DNA from: Romboutsia_C sp015668195
Lineage (GTDB): Bacteria > Bacillota > Clostridia > Peptostreptococcales > Peptostreptococcaceae
Direction of reading: 5' to 3'
Assembly: GCF_015668195.1 (NCBI RefSeq)
Contig: NZ_JADPFC010000006.1
Span: 1-64,000, forward strand
Length of the DNA stretch: 64,000 nucleotides
A model generated the notes under the pieces. The model was not told the origin of the DNA, did not search any database, and was given only the letters and a program-made list of their open reading frames with translations. Each line of letters begins with the position of its first letter. The first letter of the stretch is position 1. The translations under genes were made by a program, and so were the position numbers. This document shows positions 33,941 to 42,820 of the stretch, in pieces.

Positions 33941-35004
33941 AAATTTACTCCTTCATGCGTATCTACAACCTTTCCAATTATATATGCTTTATCTTTCATT
34001 AAGCCCTTGTATTTTTCATCTATATTTATTTCTTGCTCTCTAGTATTTATATAATTTACAACTTCTTCTGCTCTTTCTCTATCTACAACTAATACTAATC
34101 CAATTCCCATGTTAAAACTCTTATGAAGTTCTCTTTCTTCTATAGAATTAAATTCTTCTATCATTTTGAATATAGGTGGTTTTTCCCATGAACTTTTATT
34201 GATATCTATACCTAAACCTTTAGGTATAACTCTAGGTATGTTCTCTATAACTCCTCCACCTGTTATATGAGCTATAGACTTTATTTCAAATTTATTTATT
34301 AAATCTAAAACCAATCCTACATATATTTTAGTAGGAGTTAAAAGTGATTCTCCTAAAGTCATCCCTATTTCTTCTATATACTGTTCTAATTTATAATTAT
34401 ATGTATCTAAGAAAATCTTTCTTATAAAAGAATATCCATTACTATGAACTCCACTTGATGATATTCCTATAAGCACATCTCCATTTTTAACATTTTGACC
34501 AGATACTATTTTTTCTTTGTCAGCTATTCCAACTGAGAATCCTGCTAAGTCATATTCATCATCAGAATACATACCTGGCATTTCAGCAGTTTCTCCACCT
34601 ATAAGTGCTGCTCCTGCCATTTTACATCCTTCTGCTATTCCAGAAACTATTTGTTCTACTTGCTCTGCAACTAGCTTTCCAGTAGCTATATAATCTAAGA
34701 AAAATAATGGTTTTGCACCTTGGCATATTAAATCATTAACACACATGGCAACTAAATCTATTCCAACGGTATCATGTTTATCTAACATTTGAGCTAATTT
34801 TAACTTCGTCCCAACTCCATCTGTAGATGATAGTAATACTGGTTCTTTCATAGTCGTAAAATCTTTTAAACTATATAATCCACTAAAGTTTCCTAAATCT
34901 CCTATTACATTGCTGTCATAGGTAGATTTTATCTTTCCTTTTATAAGGTCTACTGCTCTATTTCCCTCATCTATATCTACCCCAGATTGCTTATATGTTA
35001 GCAT
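33934..35004 (-). CDS. purM: Phosphoribosylformylglycinamidine cyclo-ligase (AIR synthetase)
   Basis: It closes the imidazole ring of FGAM to AIR (step five). About 357 residues with the PurM signatures SGVDIDEGNRAVD, STDGVGTKLKLAQ, GGETAEMPGMY and IAHITGGG. I place the start at the Met of MLTYKQSG because GGAGG lies nine bases upstream; a longer reading of 16 residues would lie inside purF. The gene starts 14 bp before the purF stop. Confidence 0.96.
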   Translation of the reverse strand: MLTYKQSGVDIDEGNRAVDLIKGKIKSTYDSNVIGDLGNFSGLYSLKDFTTMKEPVLLSSTDGVGTKLKLAQMLDKHDTVGIDLVAMCVNDLICQGAKPLFFLDYIATGKLVAEQVEQIVSGIAEGCKMAGAALIGGETAEMPGMYSDDEYDLAGFSVGIADKEKIVSGQNVKNGDVLIGISSSGVHSNGYSFIRKIFLDTYNYKLEQYIEEIGMTLGESLLTPTKIYVGLVLDLINKFEIKSIAHITGGGVIENIPRVIPKGLGIDINKSSWEKPPIFKMIEEFNSIEERELHKSFNMGIGLVLVVDRERAEEVVNYINTREQEINIDEKYKGLMKDKAYIIGKVVDTHEGVNLC

Positions 35005-36364
35005 GGCATAATTCCTCCCTATCGATTTTCTTAACTGGATAATCTCCATCAAAACAAGCTTTACAGAATGTAGATTTTTGTTCAGTAGCTTCTAACATTC
35101 CTTCTATTTCTAAGAATTCTAATGAATCACACCCTATATATTCTTTAATTCCTTCTATATCATGTTGTGATGCTATTAACTTTGAACGATTTGGTGTATC
35201 TATTCCATAGTAGCAAGAATACTTAACTGGAGGTGATGTTATTCTAAGGTGAATTTCACTAGCTCCTGCATCCTTTAGAGATTTTACTATTGCTCTTGAA
35301 GTTGTTCCTCTGACTATCGAATCATCTACAAGTATTACTGACTTTCCTTTAACTACACTCGCCAAAGGATTAAGCTTTATCTTTACCCCAATTTCTCTTT
35401 CTTCTTGAGTAGGTTTTATAAATGTTCTTCCTACATATCTATTTTTGACTAATCCTTCACTCACAGGTAGTCCACTAGCATTTGAATATCCTATTGCCCC
35501 TGCCCACCCTGAATCTGGAACTGGTACAACTATATCAGCTTTAACGCTATCATCCTTAGCTAAAATTTCTCCACATTTAATTCTGAAATCATATACGTTT
35601 ACATTATCTATAGTTGCATCATTTCTAGCAAAATATATATGTTCAAATATGCAACTTCTTTTCACTGTTTTATAATTTTCAGAATAAAAATAAGACTTCA
35701 TTTTTCCATTTTTTATAACTATTATTTCTCCTGGCTCTACGTCCCTTATAACTTCTCCACCTATTATATCTATTGCACAATCCTCAGATGCAAATATAAA
35801 TTTTTCATCTTTCTTACCTAATATTAATGGTCTAAATCCATGAGGATCTCTAACTGCTACAAGTTCATCTTCACCCATTATTACTAGTGAGTATGCCCCT
35901 TTTATATAATCCATTGTTATTTTTAAACTATCTACTATATCACCTTTATAATATCTAGCAAGTATATATAAAATTACCTCTGTATCAGAATTAGCTTGAA
36001 ACATATATCCATCTTCTTCTAACATATCTCGTAAATAGTTTGCATTTACCAAATTACCATTATGAGCTAAAGCTAATTTTCTCTTTCTACAACTCCCAAC
36101 TAATGGCTGACAATTAGCCATATAACTTCCACCAGCAGTTGAATATCTTACATGTCCTATTCCCATATTTCCTTTTAACTCTGTTAAATCTTTTTCCTTG
36201 AATACATCTGATACTAATCCCATATCTTTTTTGTAGTTTATTTTTTCATTATCAACTACTGCTATACCACAGCTCTCTTGACCTCTATGTTGCATAGAGT
36301 ACAAAGAATAATATAATTCTTTAGATATATCTTTATTTGAATATATACCTACTATTCCGCACAT
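34991..36364 (-). CDS. purF: Amidophosphoribosyltransferase
   Basis: The first committed enzyme of purine synthesis makes phosphoribosylamine from PRPP and glutamine. In the 457 residues, Cys2 of MCGIVGIY is the glutaminase nucleophile, directly after the initiator Met, so there is no propeptide. The PRPP loop is SVILVDDSIVRGTTS. Cysteines in CIFEH, YSCYYG and FCKACF match the [4Fe-4S] cluster of the Bacillus-type enzyme, which makes it oxygen-sensitive. It overlaps purM. Confidence 0.97.
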   Translation of the reverse strand: MCGIVGIYSNKDISKELYYSLYSMQHRGQESCGIAVVDNEKINYKKDMGLVSDVFKEKDLTELKGNMGIGHVRYSTAGGSYMANCQPLVGSCRKRKLALAHNGNLVNANYLRDMLEEDGYMFQANSDTEVILYILARYYKGDIVDSLKITMDYIKGAYSLVIMGEDELVAVRDPHGFRPLILGKKDEKFIFASEDCAIDIIGGEVIRDVEPGEIIVIKNGKMKSYFYSENYKTVKRSCIFEHIYFARNDATIDNVNVYDFRIKCGEILAKDDSVKADIVVPVPDSGWAGAIGYSNASGLPVSEGLVKNRYVGRTFIKPTQEEREIGVKIKLNPLASVVKGKSVILVDDSIVRGTTSRAIVKSLKDAGASEIHLRITSPPVKYSCYYGIDTPNRSKLIASQHDIEGIKEYIGCDSLEFLEIEGMLEATEQKSTFCKACFDGDYPVKKIDREELCHANI

Positions 36365-36375
36365 ATTATATCCCC

Positions 36376-37071
36376 CTAATTACTCATTCTTGCAAGGACT
36401 TCTTCATATCCTTGTACAAGGTCTCCCAAATCTCTTCTAAATCTATCTTTATCCAATTTTTCATTAGTATCTACATCCCAAAGTCTACATGTATCAGGAG
36501 ATATTTCATCGGCTAAAATTATATTTCCTTCACTATCTTTACCAAACTCTAACTTAAAATCTACCAGCTTTAAATTCATTTTTAAGAAAAAATCTTTCAT
36601 AACTTCATTAATCTTTAGAGTTTCTTTTCTTATAAAATCTATTTCTTCTCTAGTTGCTAATTTCATAGCTACTGCATGATCATCGTTTAGCATTGGGTCC
36701 CCATATTCATCATTTTTGTAGCATAACTCAAAAATTGGCTCTTCTAAAACTATCCCTTCTTCTATTCCAAATCTCTTACAAAATGATCCTGCTGTTATAT
36801 TTCTTACTATAACTTCTAGTGGTAAAATTTCTACTTTATTAACTAACATTTCTCTTTCTGATAAGTTTTTTATGAAGTGTGTTTTGATTTGTTCTTTGTG
36901 TAACATTTCAAATATTATTGTTGATATTTTATTATTTAATATCCCTTTTGATGATATTTCAGCTTTCTTCTCCCCATTAAATGCAGTTGCATCATCCTTG
37001 TAATGAACTATGTACTCATTTTCATTTTCTGTAGAATATATTTGTTTAGCTTTTCCCTCGTATAATAACAT
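36376..37071 (-). CDS. purC: SAICAR synthetase
   Basis: It adds aspartate to CAIR using ATP. The 231-residue protein has LYEGKAKQIY at the start, GILNNKIS, VRNITAGSFCKRFG and DEISPDTCRLWD, all typical of PurC. It follows purE by 2 bp, with AAGGGGG as ribosome site, and precedes purF by 11 bp. Confidence 0.97.
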   Translation of the reverse strand: MLLYEGKAKQIYSTENENEYIVHYKDDATAFNGEKKAEISSKGILNNKISTIIFEMLHKEQIKTHFIKNLSEREMLVNKVEILPLEVIVRNITAGSFCKRFGIEEGIVLEEPIFELCYKNDEYGDPMLNDDHAVAMKLATREEIDFIRKETLKINEVMKDFFLKMNLKLVDFKLEFGKDSEGNIILADEISPDTCRLWDVDTNEKLDKDRFRRDLGDLVQGYEEVLARMSN

Positions 37072-37073
37072 AA

Positions 37074-37553
37074 TTAATTCCCCCTTAAATTTTTATCATC
37101 TTCTAATACTTTAGCTTCCATTTCTTCTCTATATAATTTTAAATCTTCTTTTAATTTTGGATATTTTATACTCATTATTTGAAGTGCCATTAAAGCTGCA
37201 TTGAGCCCTAGGTCTATAGTCACAGTTGCTACTGGTATTCCCTTAGGCATTTGAACTATTGATAAAAGTGAATCTAAACCATCCATAGTAGATGATTTTA
37301 TTGGTAAACCTATTACAGGTATTAATGTATGAGATGCTATTACCCCTGGTAGATGTGCTGCCTTTCCTGCTGCTGCTATTATTACGTCTGTATTGTCTTC
37401 TATTTCTTCTAAGAAACTCATAAGTTGCTTTGGCGTTCTGTGTGCCGATAAAGCTCTAACTACTACTTCTACATCATACTTTTCTAATAAATTTATTCCT
37501 TCTTCTAATTTAGGATAATCTGATTTGGAACCCATAACTACTGCTACTTTCAT
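37074..37553 (-). CDS. purE: N5-CAIR mutase
   Basis: It interconverts carboxylated forms of AIR. The 159-residue protein opens with KVAVVMGSKSDYPKLEE and has RALSAHRTP and AAGKAAHLPGVIA. I start it at the Met that follows CGGAGGG; a 31-residue longer reading would be a basic, unfolded leader with no ribosome site. It is the first gene of purECFMNHDL. No purK is next to it, and the LarB protein at 48893 carries a related domain. Confidence 0.96.
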   Translation of the reverse strand: MKVAVVMGSKSDYPKLEEGINLLEKYDVEVVVRALSAHRTPKQLMSFLEEIEDNTDVIIAAAGKAAHLPGVIASHTLIPVIGLPIKSSTMDGLDSLLSIVQMPKGIPVATVTIDLGLNAALMALQIMSIKYPKLKEDLKLYREEMEAKVLEDDKNLRGN

Positions 37554-37928
37554 TTTAAATTCCCTCCGTTTTTTTATTATAAATACGATATATTTAATCC
37601 GCACTATAATTCGAACTTTATATTTAAATTTTATATTAATATTCACATATAATCAAGTATTTATTTTGTTTTTTGTTGATTAAATTCGATATTTAATTAT
37701 CATTTACATAATTTAATTATATATTGTTCGATAAATGTATAATTAAATTATGTTTTATATGAAATTATCTTTCATTAGGCCCTCTACTTTATTTATCTAA
37801 CGACTTAGTTGATTTTTAAACATTTTTCGGTCTATATTGTAAAAATTTTTATAATTTTGGTTTAGCTTATTACTTATTAGGTATAAATTTAGTAGATAAT
37901 TAAAATTATGAAGAAAGAAGATGATTTT
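37554..37928. promoter_or_regulatory. Purine operon control region
   Basis: This gap before purE also serves the divergent heme oxygenase gene. On the minus strand a fair promoter has -35 TTGATT, a 17-bp spacer and -10 TAAAAT (about 37634-37662). AATTCG/CGAATT hexamers lie on both sides of it (37608-37613 and 37683-37688), resembling half-sites for a regulator. No purine-riboswitch core (GTTTCTACC-type) is present here, unlike before guaB. Confidence 0.5.
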
Positions 37929-38561
37929 ATGGATATGAATTTCCTAAAAACAATTCAAAGTGACACAAAAAAATTACATGATATGGCAGAGAATACAGGG
38001 TTCATAAAAAGATTAGTAGATGGTAATGCTACTATTGAAACATATGGTGAGTATATCTACAACCTTTACTTTGTATATAAAGCTATAGAAGATAATTTAA
38101 GAAAACATGAAGATAATGAAGTTTTAAAAGAGTTTATAACTCCCGAAGTTTTTAGAGCTGAGTCTTTACTAAAAGATTCTAAGTTCTTATTAGGAGATAA
38201 ATTTAACTCAATGGAAATTTGTGATTCAACTAAGGTCTTTGTTAATAGATTAAATGAGTTATCTAAAATAAATCCTAATTTATTAGTTGCTCATGCATAT
38301 ACTAGATATTTAGCAGATTTATTTGGTGGCAGAACAATATTTGAAATAGTTAAATCTAAGTACAATATTAGTGATGATGGACTTAACTATTATGTCTTTG
38401 ATAAAATACCAGATTTAAAAGCCTTTGTAATGATGTATCATCAAAAGCTTAATTTAATAAATTTAGATAACGAAGATAAAAAAGATTTTTTAAATGAAAT
38501 TTCTTTATCTTATATTTTTAATATAAGTTTATCTAATGAGTTAGAGTATTTAAGATTCTAA
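37929..38561 (+). CDS. Heme oxygenase (HO-1 family)
   Basis: The 210-residue helical protein carries the heme oxygenase signatures: a proximal His in KKLHDMAENTGF near the N-terminus, YFVYKAIEDNL, and the distal-helix signature VAHAYTRYLADLFGGR (usually GDLSGGQ). It would open heme to biliverdin, CO and iron using O2. In an anaerobe this points to iron scavenging or oxygen/heme detoxification, as proposed for Clostridium tetani HemT. Two Met codons lie upstream; neither has a strong ribosome site. I prefer 37929, which follows GAAAGAAG; 37908 would add seven residues. Confidence 0.88.
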   Translation: MDMNFLKTIQSDTKKLHDMAENTGFIKRLVDGNATIETYGEYIYNLYFVYKAIEDNLRKHEDNEVLKEFITPEVFRAESLLKDSKFLLGDKFNSMEICDSTKVFVNRLNELSKINPNLLVAHAYTRYLADLFGGRTIFEIVKSKYNISDDGLNYYVFDKIPDLKAFVMMYHQKLNLINLDNEDKKDFLNEISLSYIFNISLSNELEYLRF

Positions 38562-38574
38562 TATAAATAGTTAA

Positions 38575-38618
38575 TAAAAAATAGCTACTTTTAAAAATGT
38601 AAAAGTAGCTATTTTTTT
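38575..38618. terminator. Bidirectional terminator
   Basis: AATAGCTACTTTT pairs perfectly with AAAAGTAGCTATT around a 7-8 nt loop, with A and T runs outside. It serves the convergent heme oxygenase and small membrane protein genes. Confidence 0.9.
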
Positions 38619-38961
38619 ATCTATTTTTGTTCTTATAACTAGGAAGAAAACTAAATGTTTTCCATATAATAGTAAACATATAAATCAAACATGAAAATAG
38701 TAAAATTGTAATTAACATCTCTGGTAGCTTATAATATTTATCTATAGTGAATATAGTCCCTTCTATTATTAGTAAAAATCCTATAGTGTAATTAAGTCTT
38801 ATGTAGTATTTTTTATATTCCTCATTATCTTTCATTTTTTCTATACAACTAAACGTAAGATTAGAGGATGGTATAACCCCATTCTTTCTTACTTTATTTG
38901 TTGAATATATAGTATATATCCCCATGACTATTAAAAATATATTTACTATTATTCCAAACAT
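38617..38961 (-). CDS. Small membrane protein of unknown function
   Basis: The 114-residue protein has three likely membrane helices (about 2-20, 50-68, 80-102) and a polar segment between the first two. No family is recognised. AGGAGGG precedes the ATG. It is transcribed alone between the heme oxygenase and purine permease genes. Confidence 0.72.
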   Translation of the reverse strand: MFGIIVNIFLIVMGIYTIYSTNKVRKNGVIPSSNLTFSCIEKMKDNEEYKKYYIRLNYTIGFLLIIEGTIFTIDKYYKLPEMLITILLFSCLIYMFTIIWKTFSFLPSYKNKNR

Positions 38962-39128
38962 AGTAAATGCACCCTCCTTTATATATTACCTTCTTCTCAT
39001 AGATGTTTCTATCTTTAGTTTAACATTTATTTGTATTTCTAACTATACTTTAGCTAATTTGTAATAAATTATAATTTATGTACTCTACAGATTTAATCAT
39101 TAATTTAATTCATAATTTTCTTAGCATG

Positions 39129-39157
39129 AAAAAAGCCACTCACTGAGTGGCTTTTTG
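39129..39157. terminator. Terminator after the first purine permease gene
   Basis: A perfect AAAAAGCCACTCA / TGAGTGGCTTTTT stem with a 1-nt centre and A/T flanks. Confidence 0.88.
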
Positions 39158-39162
39158 TTATT

Positions 39163-40491
39163 TTATAAGAATATAAACTTACATATAAATAATATTGATA
39201 ATATTATTAGTGATAAATTTATTTCATTTGTTCTTTTCGTCGCTATCTTTAAAACTACAAATGATATTATACCAAATATTATTCCATCAGCTATACTATA
39301 TGCAAGTGGCATCATAGCAAATGTTAAGAATGCTGGTATAGCATTTGTAAAATCTGAGAAGTCTATCTTAGTTAATGAACTTGCCATCATAACTCCAACT
39401 AGTATAAGTACTGGAGCTGTAGCTTGAGTTGGTATAGCTGTAAATACTGGAGCAAAGAATAATGCTAGTAGGAATAATATTCCTGTAGTTATTGCTGTTA
39501 ATCCAGTTCTTCCACCTTCACCTATACCTGCCGCACTTTCTACATAAGCTGTTACTGTAGATGTTCCAAGTAATGCTCCTACTGTAGTAGCTATTGCATC
39601 TGCAAATAATGCTTGTTTAGCTTTTGGTAACTTACCATTTTCATCTAACATATCACCCTTTGAAGCAACCCCTACTAAACATCCTACTGTATCAAATAAA
39701 TCAACAAATAAGAATGTAAATACAACTACTATCATATCAAAGCTAAATATTTGTTCCATTGGAACTGAGAAAGCTTGCATAAATACTGGCTTTAATGATG
39801 GTGCAGCTGATACTACACCTTCTGGAGGAGGAACTAATCCACCTACCATTCCTACAATAGATATAGTAAGCATTGCTACTAAAAATGCTCCTTTTACATT
39901 TCTAGCTATTAGTATTGCTGTTAATAATAATCCGAATATAGTTAGTAAAACTAAAGGATCCTTTAAATCTCCTAGTGCAAGTATTGTAGCTCCGTTTACT
40001 ACTATTCCTGCATTTGATAATCCTATAAATGCTATAAATAATCCGATTCCAGCTGTTACTGCATGTTTTAAGGCAGTTGGTATACAATCTATTATCTTCT
40101 CTCTTACATTAGTTATTGTAAGTAATATAAATATAATTCCTTCTATTAATACTGCACAAAGAGCAAACTGCCAACTATACCCCATACTTAAAACTACTGT
40201 ATAAGCAAAGAATGCATTAAGCCCCATACCTGGTGCTAAACCTATTGGATAATTTGCCAGTAATCCCATAGCACAACTTCCTATAAATGCTGCTATTGCT
40301 GTTGCAGCAAATACTGCACCTTTATCCATCCCTGCATCTGCAAGTATATTTGAATTTACTACTAAAATATATGCCATAGTCATGAATGTCGTTATTCCTG
40401 CTATAACCTCAGTCTTTACGTTTGTATTATGCTCTGATAGTTTAAATACTTTTTCTAGAACACCCTTATTCATTGTTTGAGTTGACTGCAT
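39163..40491 (-). CDS. NCS2-family purine permease, AzgA/PbuG-type (copy 1)
   Basis: The 442-residue transporter has about 13 membrane segments and AzgA-group motifs: EVIAGITTFMTMAYILVVN at the N-terminus, GLAPGMGLNAFFAYTVV, AVTAGIGLFIAFIGL, and LFVDLFDTVGCLVGV. Such proteins take up hypoxanthine, guanine or adenine with protons. The start is the Met after GGAGGTAAAA; four residues more would include the ribosome site. CGAATT elements at 40507-40512 and 40535-40540 link it to the purine genes. A second copy lies at 42821. Confidence 0.93.
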   Translation of the reverse strand: MQSTQTMNKGVLEKVFKLSEHNTNVKTEVIAGITTFMTMAYILVVNSNILADAGMDKGAVFAATAIAAFIGSCAMGLLANYPIGLAPGMGLNAFFAYTVVLSMGYSWQFALCAVLIEGIIFILLTITNVREKIIDCIPTALKHAVTAGIGLFIAFIGLSNAGIVVNGATILALGDLKDPLVLLTIFGLLLTAILIARNVKGAFLVAMLTISIVGMVGGLVPPPEGVVSAAPSLKPVFMQAFSVPMEQIFSFDMIVVVFTFLFVDLFDTVGCLVGVASKGDMLDENGKLPKAKQALFADAIATTVGALLGTSTVTAYVESAAGIGEGGRTGLTAITTGILFLLALFFAPVFTAIPTQATAPVLILVGVMMASSLTKIDFSDFTNAIPAFLTFAMMPLAYSIADGIIFGIISFVVLKIATKRTNEINLSLIILSILFICKFIFL

Positions 40492-40825
40492 TTTTACCTC
40501 CATTTTCGAATTTATAATTAAATATTATTTAAATAATTCGTCTTTAACTTAACTTTACATTATTGATTATATTATAAGGTACATTTCTTTTCAATAGTTT
40601 TTTTGAACTTTTTATTACTATTTTAAAATTAAGTTCGTAATTTATTTAAATTTAATTAGATTTTAATACTATTTTGCTCCTAATGTTCTTCTTTTTGACT
40701 TATTTTTGCCTTATTTATAATTTTTTCACGTATAAGTGTTATTTTGACATTATGTGTTTTATAATTTAAAATTATTATTAATATAGTTCGATTTCAAATC
40801 ACATATATAAGTCGGGGGTTTTATT
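40492..40825. other. AT-rich intergenic region between purine permease and K+ channel
   Basis: No gene is visible. Near the permease lie two CGAATT/AATTCG hexamers (40507-40512, 40535-40540) in inverted orientation, likely regulatory. Two further TTCG-containing sites occur at about 40631 and 40784. GGGGG before the K+ channel start (40813-40817) is its ribosome site. Confidence 0.5.
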
Positions 40826-41692
40826 TTGTTAGTAATTACAAGAAAAAAACGAATTATCTATAATTTTACTATGGTAATGCTTTCATTACTGATTGCTAGT
40901 ATTTTAATTATTCAATTAACTATACATATTAGCTTCAAAACATCATTACTTTTATCAAATGTAGCATACTTTATATGGATAGTTTTTGTTATAGATTATG
41001 TAACTAGATTTATTATTAGTAATAATAAAAAGTTTTTTATAAAAAATAACGTGATAGATTTAGTATCAATAATACCTTTTCATACGATATATGTATATAT
41101 ATCAAACTTAAGTAATTTCCATATTGGAAAATATGTAATCTTATTAAAATTAGTTATGGCTCTAAGAATATTAGCCATAATAAAAAGAAGTAATAGTAAT
41201 TTTTATCGTTTAATAAGAACTAATAACTTTAGTTATACTCTTTTTATAGCTGTTATAATAATACTCCTAAGCTCTATTTCTATGAGCTATTTGGAACATT
41301 GGGATATTGGAGATTCTCTTTGGTGGAGTATAGTTACTGTTACAACAGTAGGATATGGATATATATGTCCTAAAACTTTTTCCGGTAGAATAGTAGCATC
41401 GATTCTTATGATATTTGGTATAGGATTTATAGGTTCACTTACTTCTACGCTATCTACATATTTTATAAAAAAGGAAAATATAAGACATCACCATAAAAAA
41501 CATAAAAAACATCATTCTCTACTTCAAGATAGCCTAAAAGATGTAGTTATTGGTGCTAGATTTAGTAAAGATGAATATAAAGATATGGTTATACTAGATA
41601 TAGTAAATAGATTGGAAAACTTCGATGATTTAAGCGAAGATGATATAAATACTATGTGTAATGTACTTTCTTCTTTAAAGAAAAAAAGCTAG
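40826..41692 (+). CDS. Voltage-gated-like K+ channel
   Basis: The 288-residue protein has the six-helix Kv layout: S1-S4 in about 10-125, then S5 (about 136-156), a pore helix, the filter TVGYG at 174-178 and S6 (about 187-210). The residue after the filter is Tyr (TVGYGY) instead of the usual Asp. The S4-like helix (LVMALRILAIIKR) has few positive charges, so voltage gating may be weak. The cytoplasmic tail starts with a His/Lys cluster, HHHKKHKKHH. A TTG start eight bases after GGGGG is the only one with a ribosome site. Confidence 0.85.
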   Translation: MLVITRKKRIIYNFTMVMLSLLIASILIIQLTIHISFKTSLLLSNVAYFIWIVFVIDYVTRFIISNNKKFFIKNNVIDLVSIIPFHTIYVYISNLSNFHIGKYVILLKLVMALRILAIIKRSNSNFYRLIRTNNFSYTLFIAVIIILLSSISMSYLEHWDIGDSLWWSIVTVTTVGYGYICPKTFSGRIVASILMIFGIGFIGSLTSTLSTYFIKKENIRHHHKKHKKHHSLLQDSLKDVVIGARFSKDEYKDMVILDIVNRLENFDDLSEDDINTMCNVLSSLKKKS

Positions 41693-41716
41693 AGCATAAT
41701 TTTGCTCTAGCTTTTG
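41684..41716. terminator. Bidirectional terminator
   Basis: AAAAGCTAGAGCA pairs with TGCTCTAGCTTTT around a 6-nt loop, between the convergent K+ channel and lipoprotein genes. Confidence 0.88.
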
Positions 41717-41718
41717 AT

Positions 41719-42741
41719 TTATCCTTGAGTTTTCTCATATTCTGCTGTAGTTGTAGGTACTTTTATTTCTCCATTTTTAACTTTTTCTTTCATTTCGTTA
41801 ACATAGTTTAATACATCTTGTGGGATTAATCCATCTTTTTTCTCTACTATACCAACTCCACCTTGCTTAAGTCCGTATACTTTTTCTTCTCCACCTTTTA
41901 ACTTACCTTCTACTAATTCTTTAACTGTATCATATACACCTACATTAACTTTCTTTAATGCTGATGTTAATACATTTTTTGGTGCTAAATTACTTTGATC
42001 TCTATCTACTCCTATAGCATACTTATCTTTCTCTTTAGCTGCTTCTATAGCACCTAATCCAGTAGCTCCTGCTGCTGATAATATTATATCTGTGTTATTT
42101 CCGTACATTTGATTTGCTATTGATTTACCTTTAGCCGCATCTCCAAATGTACCTGCATATTGTACACTTATATTTGCGTTTGGATTTGCAGTTTTTACTC
42201 CGTACTTAAATCCATTTTCAAATCTTGATATTATTGGATTTTCCATACCACCTAAGAATCCTACATTATTAGTTTTAGTCATCTTACCTGCTACAAGACC
42301 TGCTAAGAATGTTGCTTCATTTTCTTTAAATAGTATTGGTGTTACATTTTTTGGAATATCTTCATAAGTTTCATCAATTATTGCAAATTGTTGATCTGGA
42401 TAGCTTTCAGCTTCTTTCTTAATATCATCCTTCATAGTGTTTCCTACACCTATAACTAAGTCTACACCTTCATCTATAACACTTTCTATGTTTTGTATGT
42501 ATTCTGATGCTTGTTTAGATTCTATAACTTTTACTTTTATACCTAATTCCTTTTCAGCTTGTTTAAGACCTTCATATGCTGATTGGTTGAATGATTCGTC
42601 ATTTATTCCTCCAACATCTGCCACCATACCTACTTTTATAGTTTCTTTTTCACCTTTAGCAGAATCTGAACCACATCCAACTAAACTTAATGATGCTACT
42701 ATTATAGCTGTACTTAATGCTGTTATTTTTTTAAATTTCAT
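41719..42741 (-). CDS. BMP-family lipoprotein, nucleoside-type substrate-binding protein
   Basis: The 340-residue protein has a lipoprotein signal peptide with lipobox LVGC (Cys23), then the PnrA/BMP fold: VGMVADVGGINDESFNQSAYEGL, IESKQASEYIQNIESVIDEG, FLAGLVAGKMTKTNNVGFLGG. Family members bind purine nucleosides for an ABC importer. No ABC ATPase or permease is adjacent; instead an NCS2 purine permease lies 79 bp upstream on the same strand, probably in the same operon. It may therefore pair with an importer encoded elsewhere. GGAGG precedes the start. Confidence 0.92.
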   Translation of the reverse strand: MKFKKITALSTAIIVASLSLVGCGSDSAKGEKETIKVGMVADVGGINDESFNQSAYEGLKQAEKELGIKVKVIESKQASEYIQNIESVIDEGVDLVIGVGNTMKDDIKKEAESYPDQQFAIIDETYEDIPKNVTPILFKENEATFLAGLVAGKMTKTNNVGFLGGMENPIISRFENGFKYGVKTANPNANISVQYAGTFGDAAKGKSIANQMYGNNTDIILSAAGATGLGAIEAAKEKDKYAIGVDRDQSNLAPKNVLTSALKKVNVGVYDTVKELVEGKLKGGEEKVYGLKQGGVGIVEKKDGLIPQDVLNYVNEMKEKVKNGEIKVPTTTAEYEKTQG

Positions 42742-42820
42742 ATTTTTTCCTCCTGATGTATTTTTTCATATATGTCTATATTGCTTAGTATATCTAATTT
42801 ATATTCTTAATTTATTGATT

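Noticed and set aside
37554..37928. Purine riboswitch before purE
   Set aside because: I looked for the GTTTCTACC and ACC-TAA cores on both strands and found none, so purE is probably controlled by another means.
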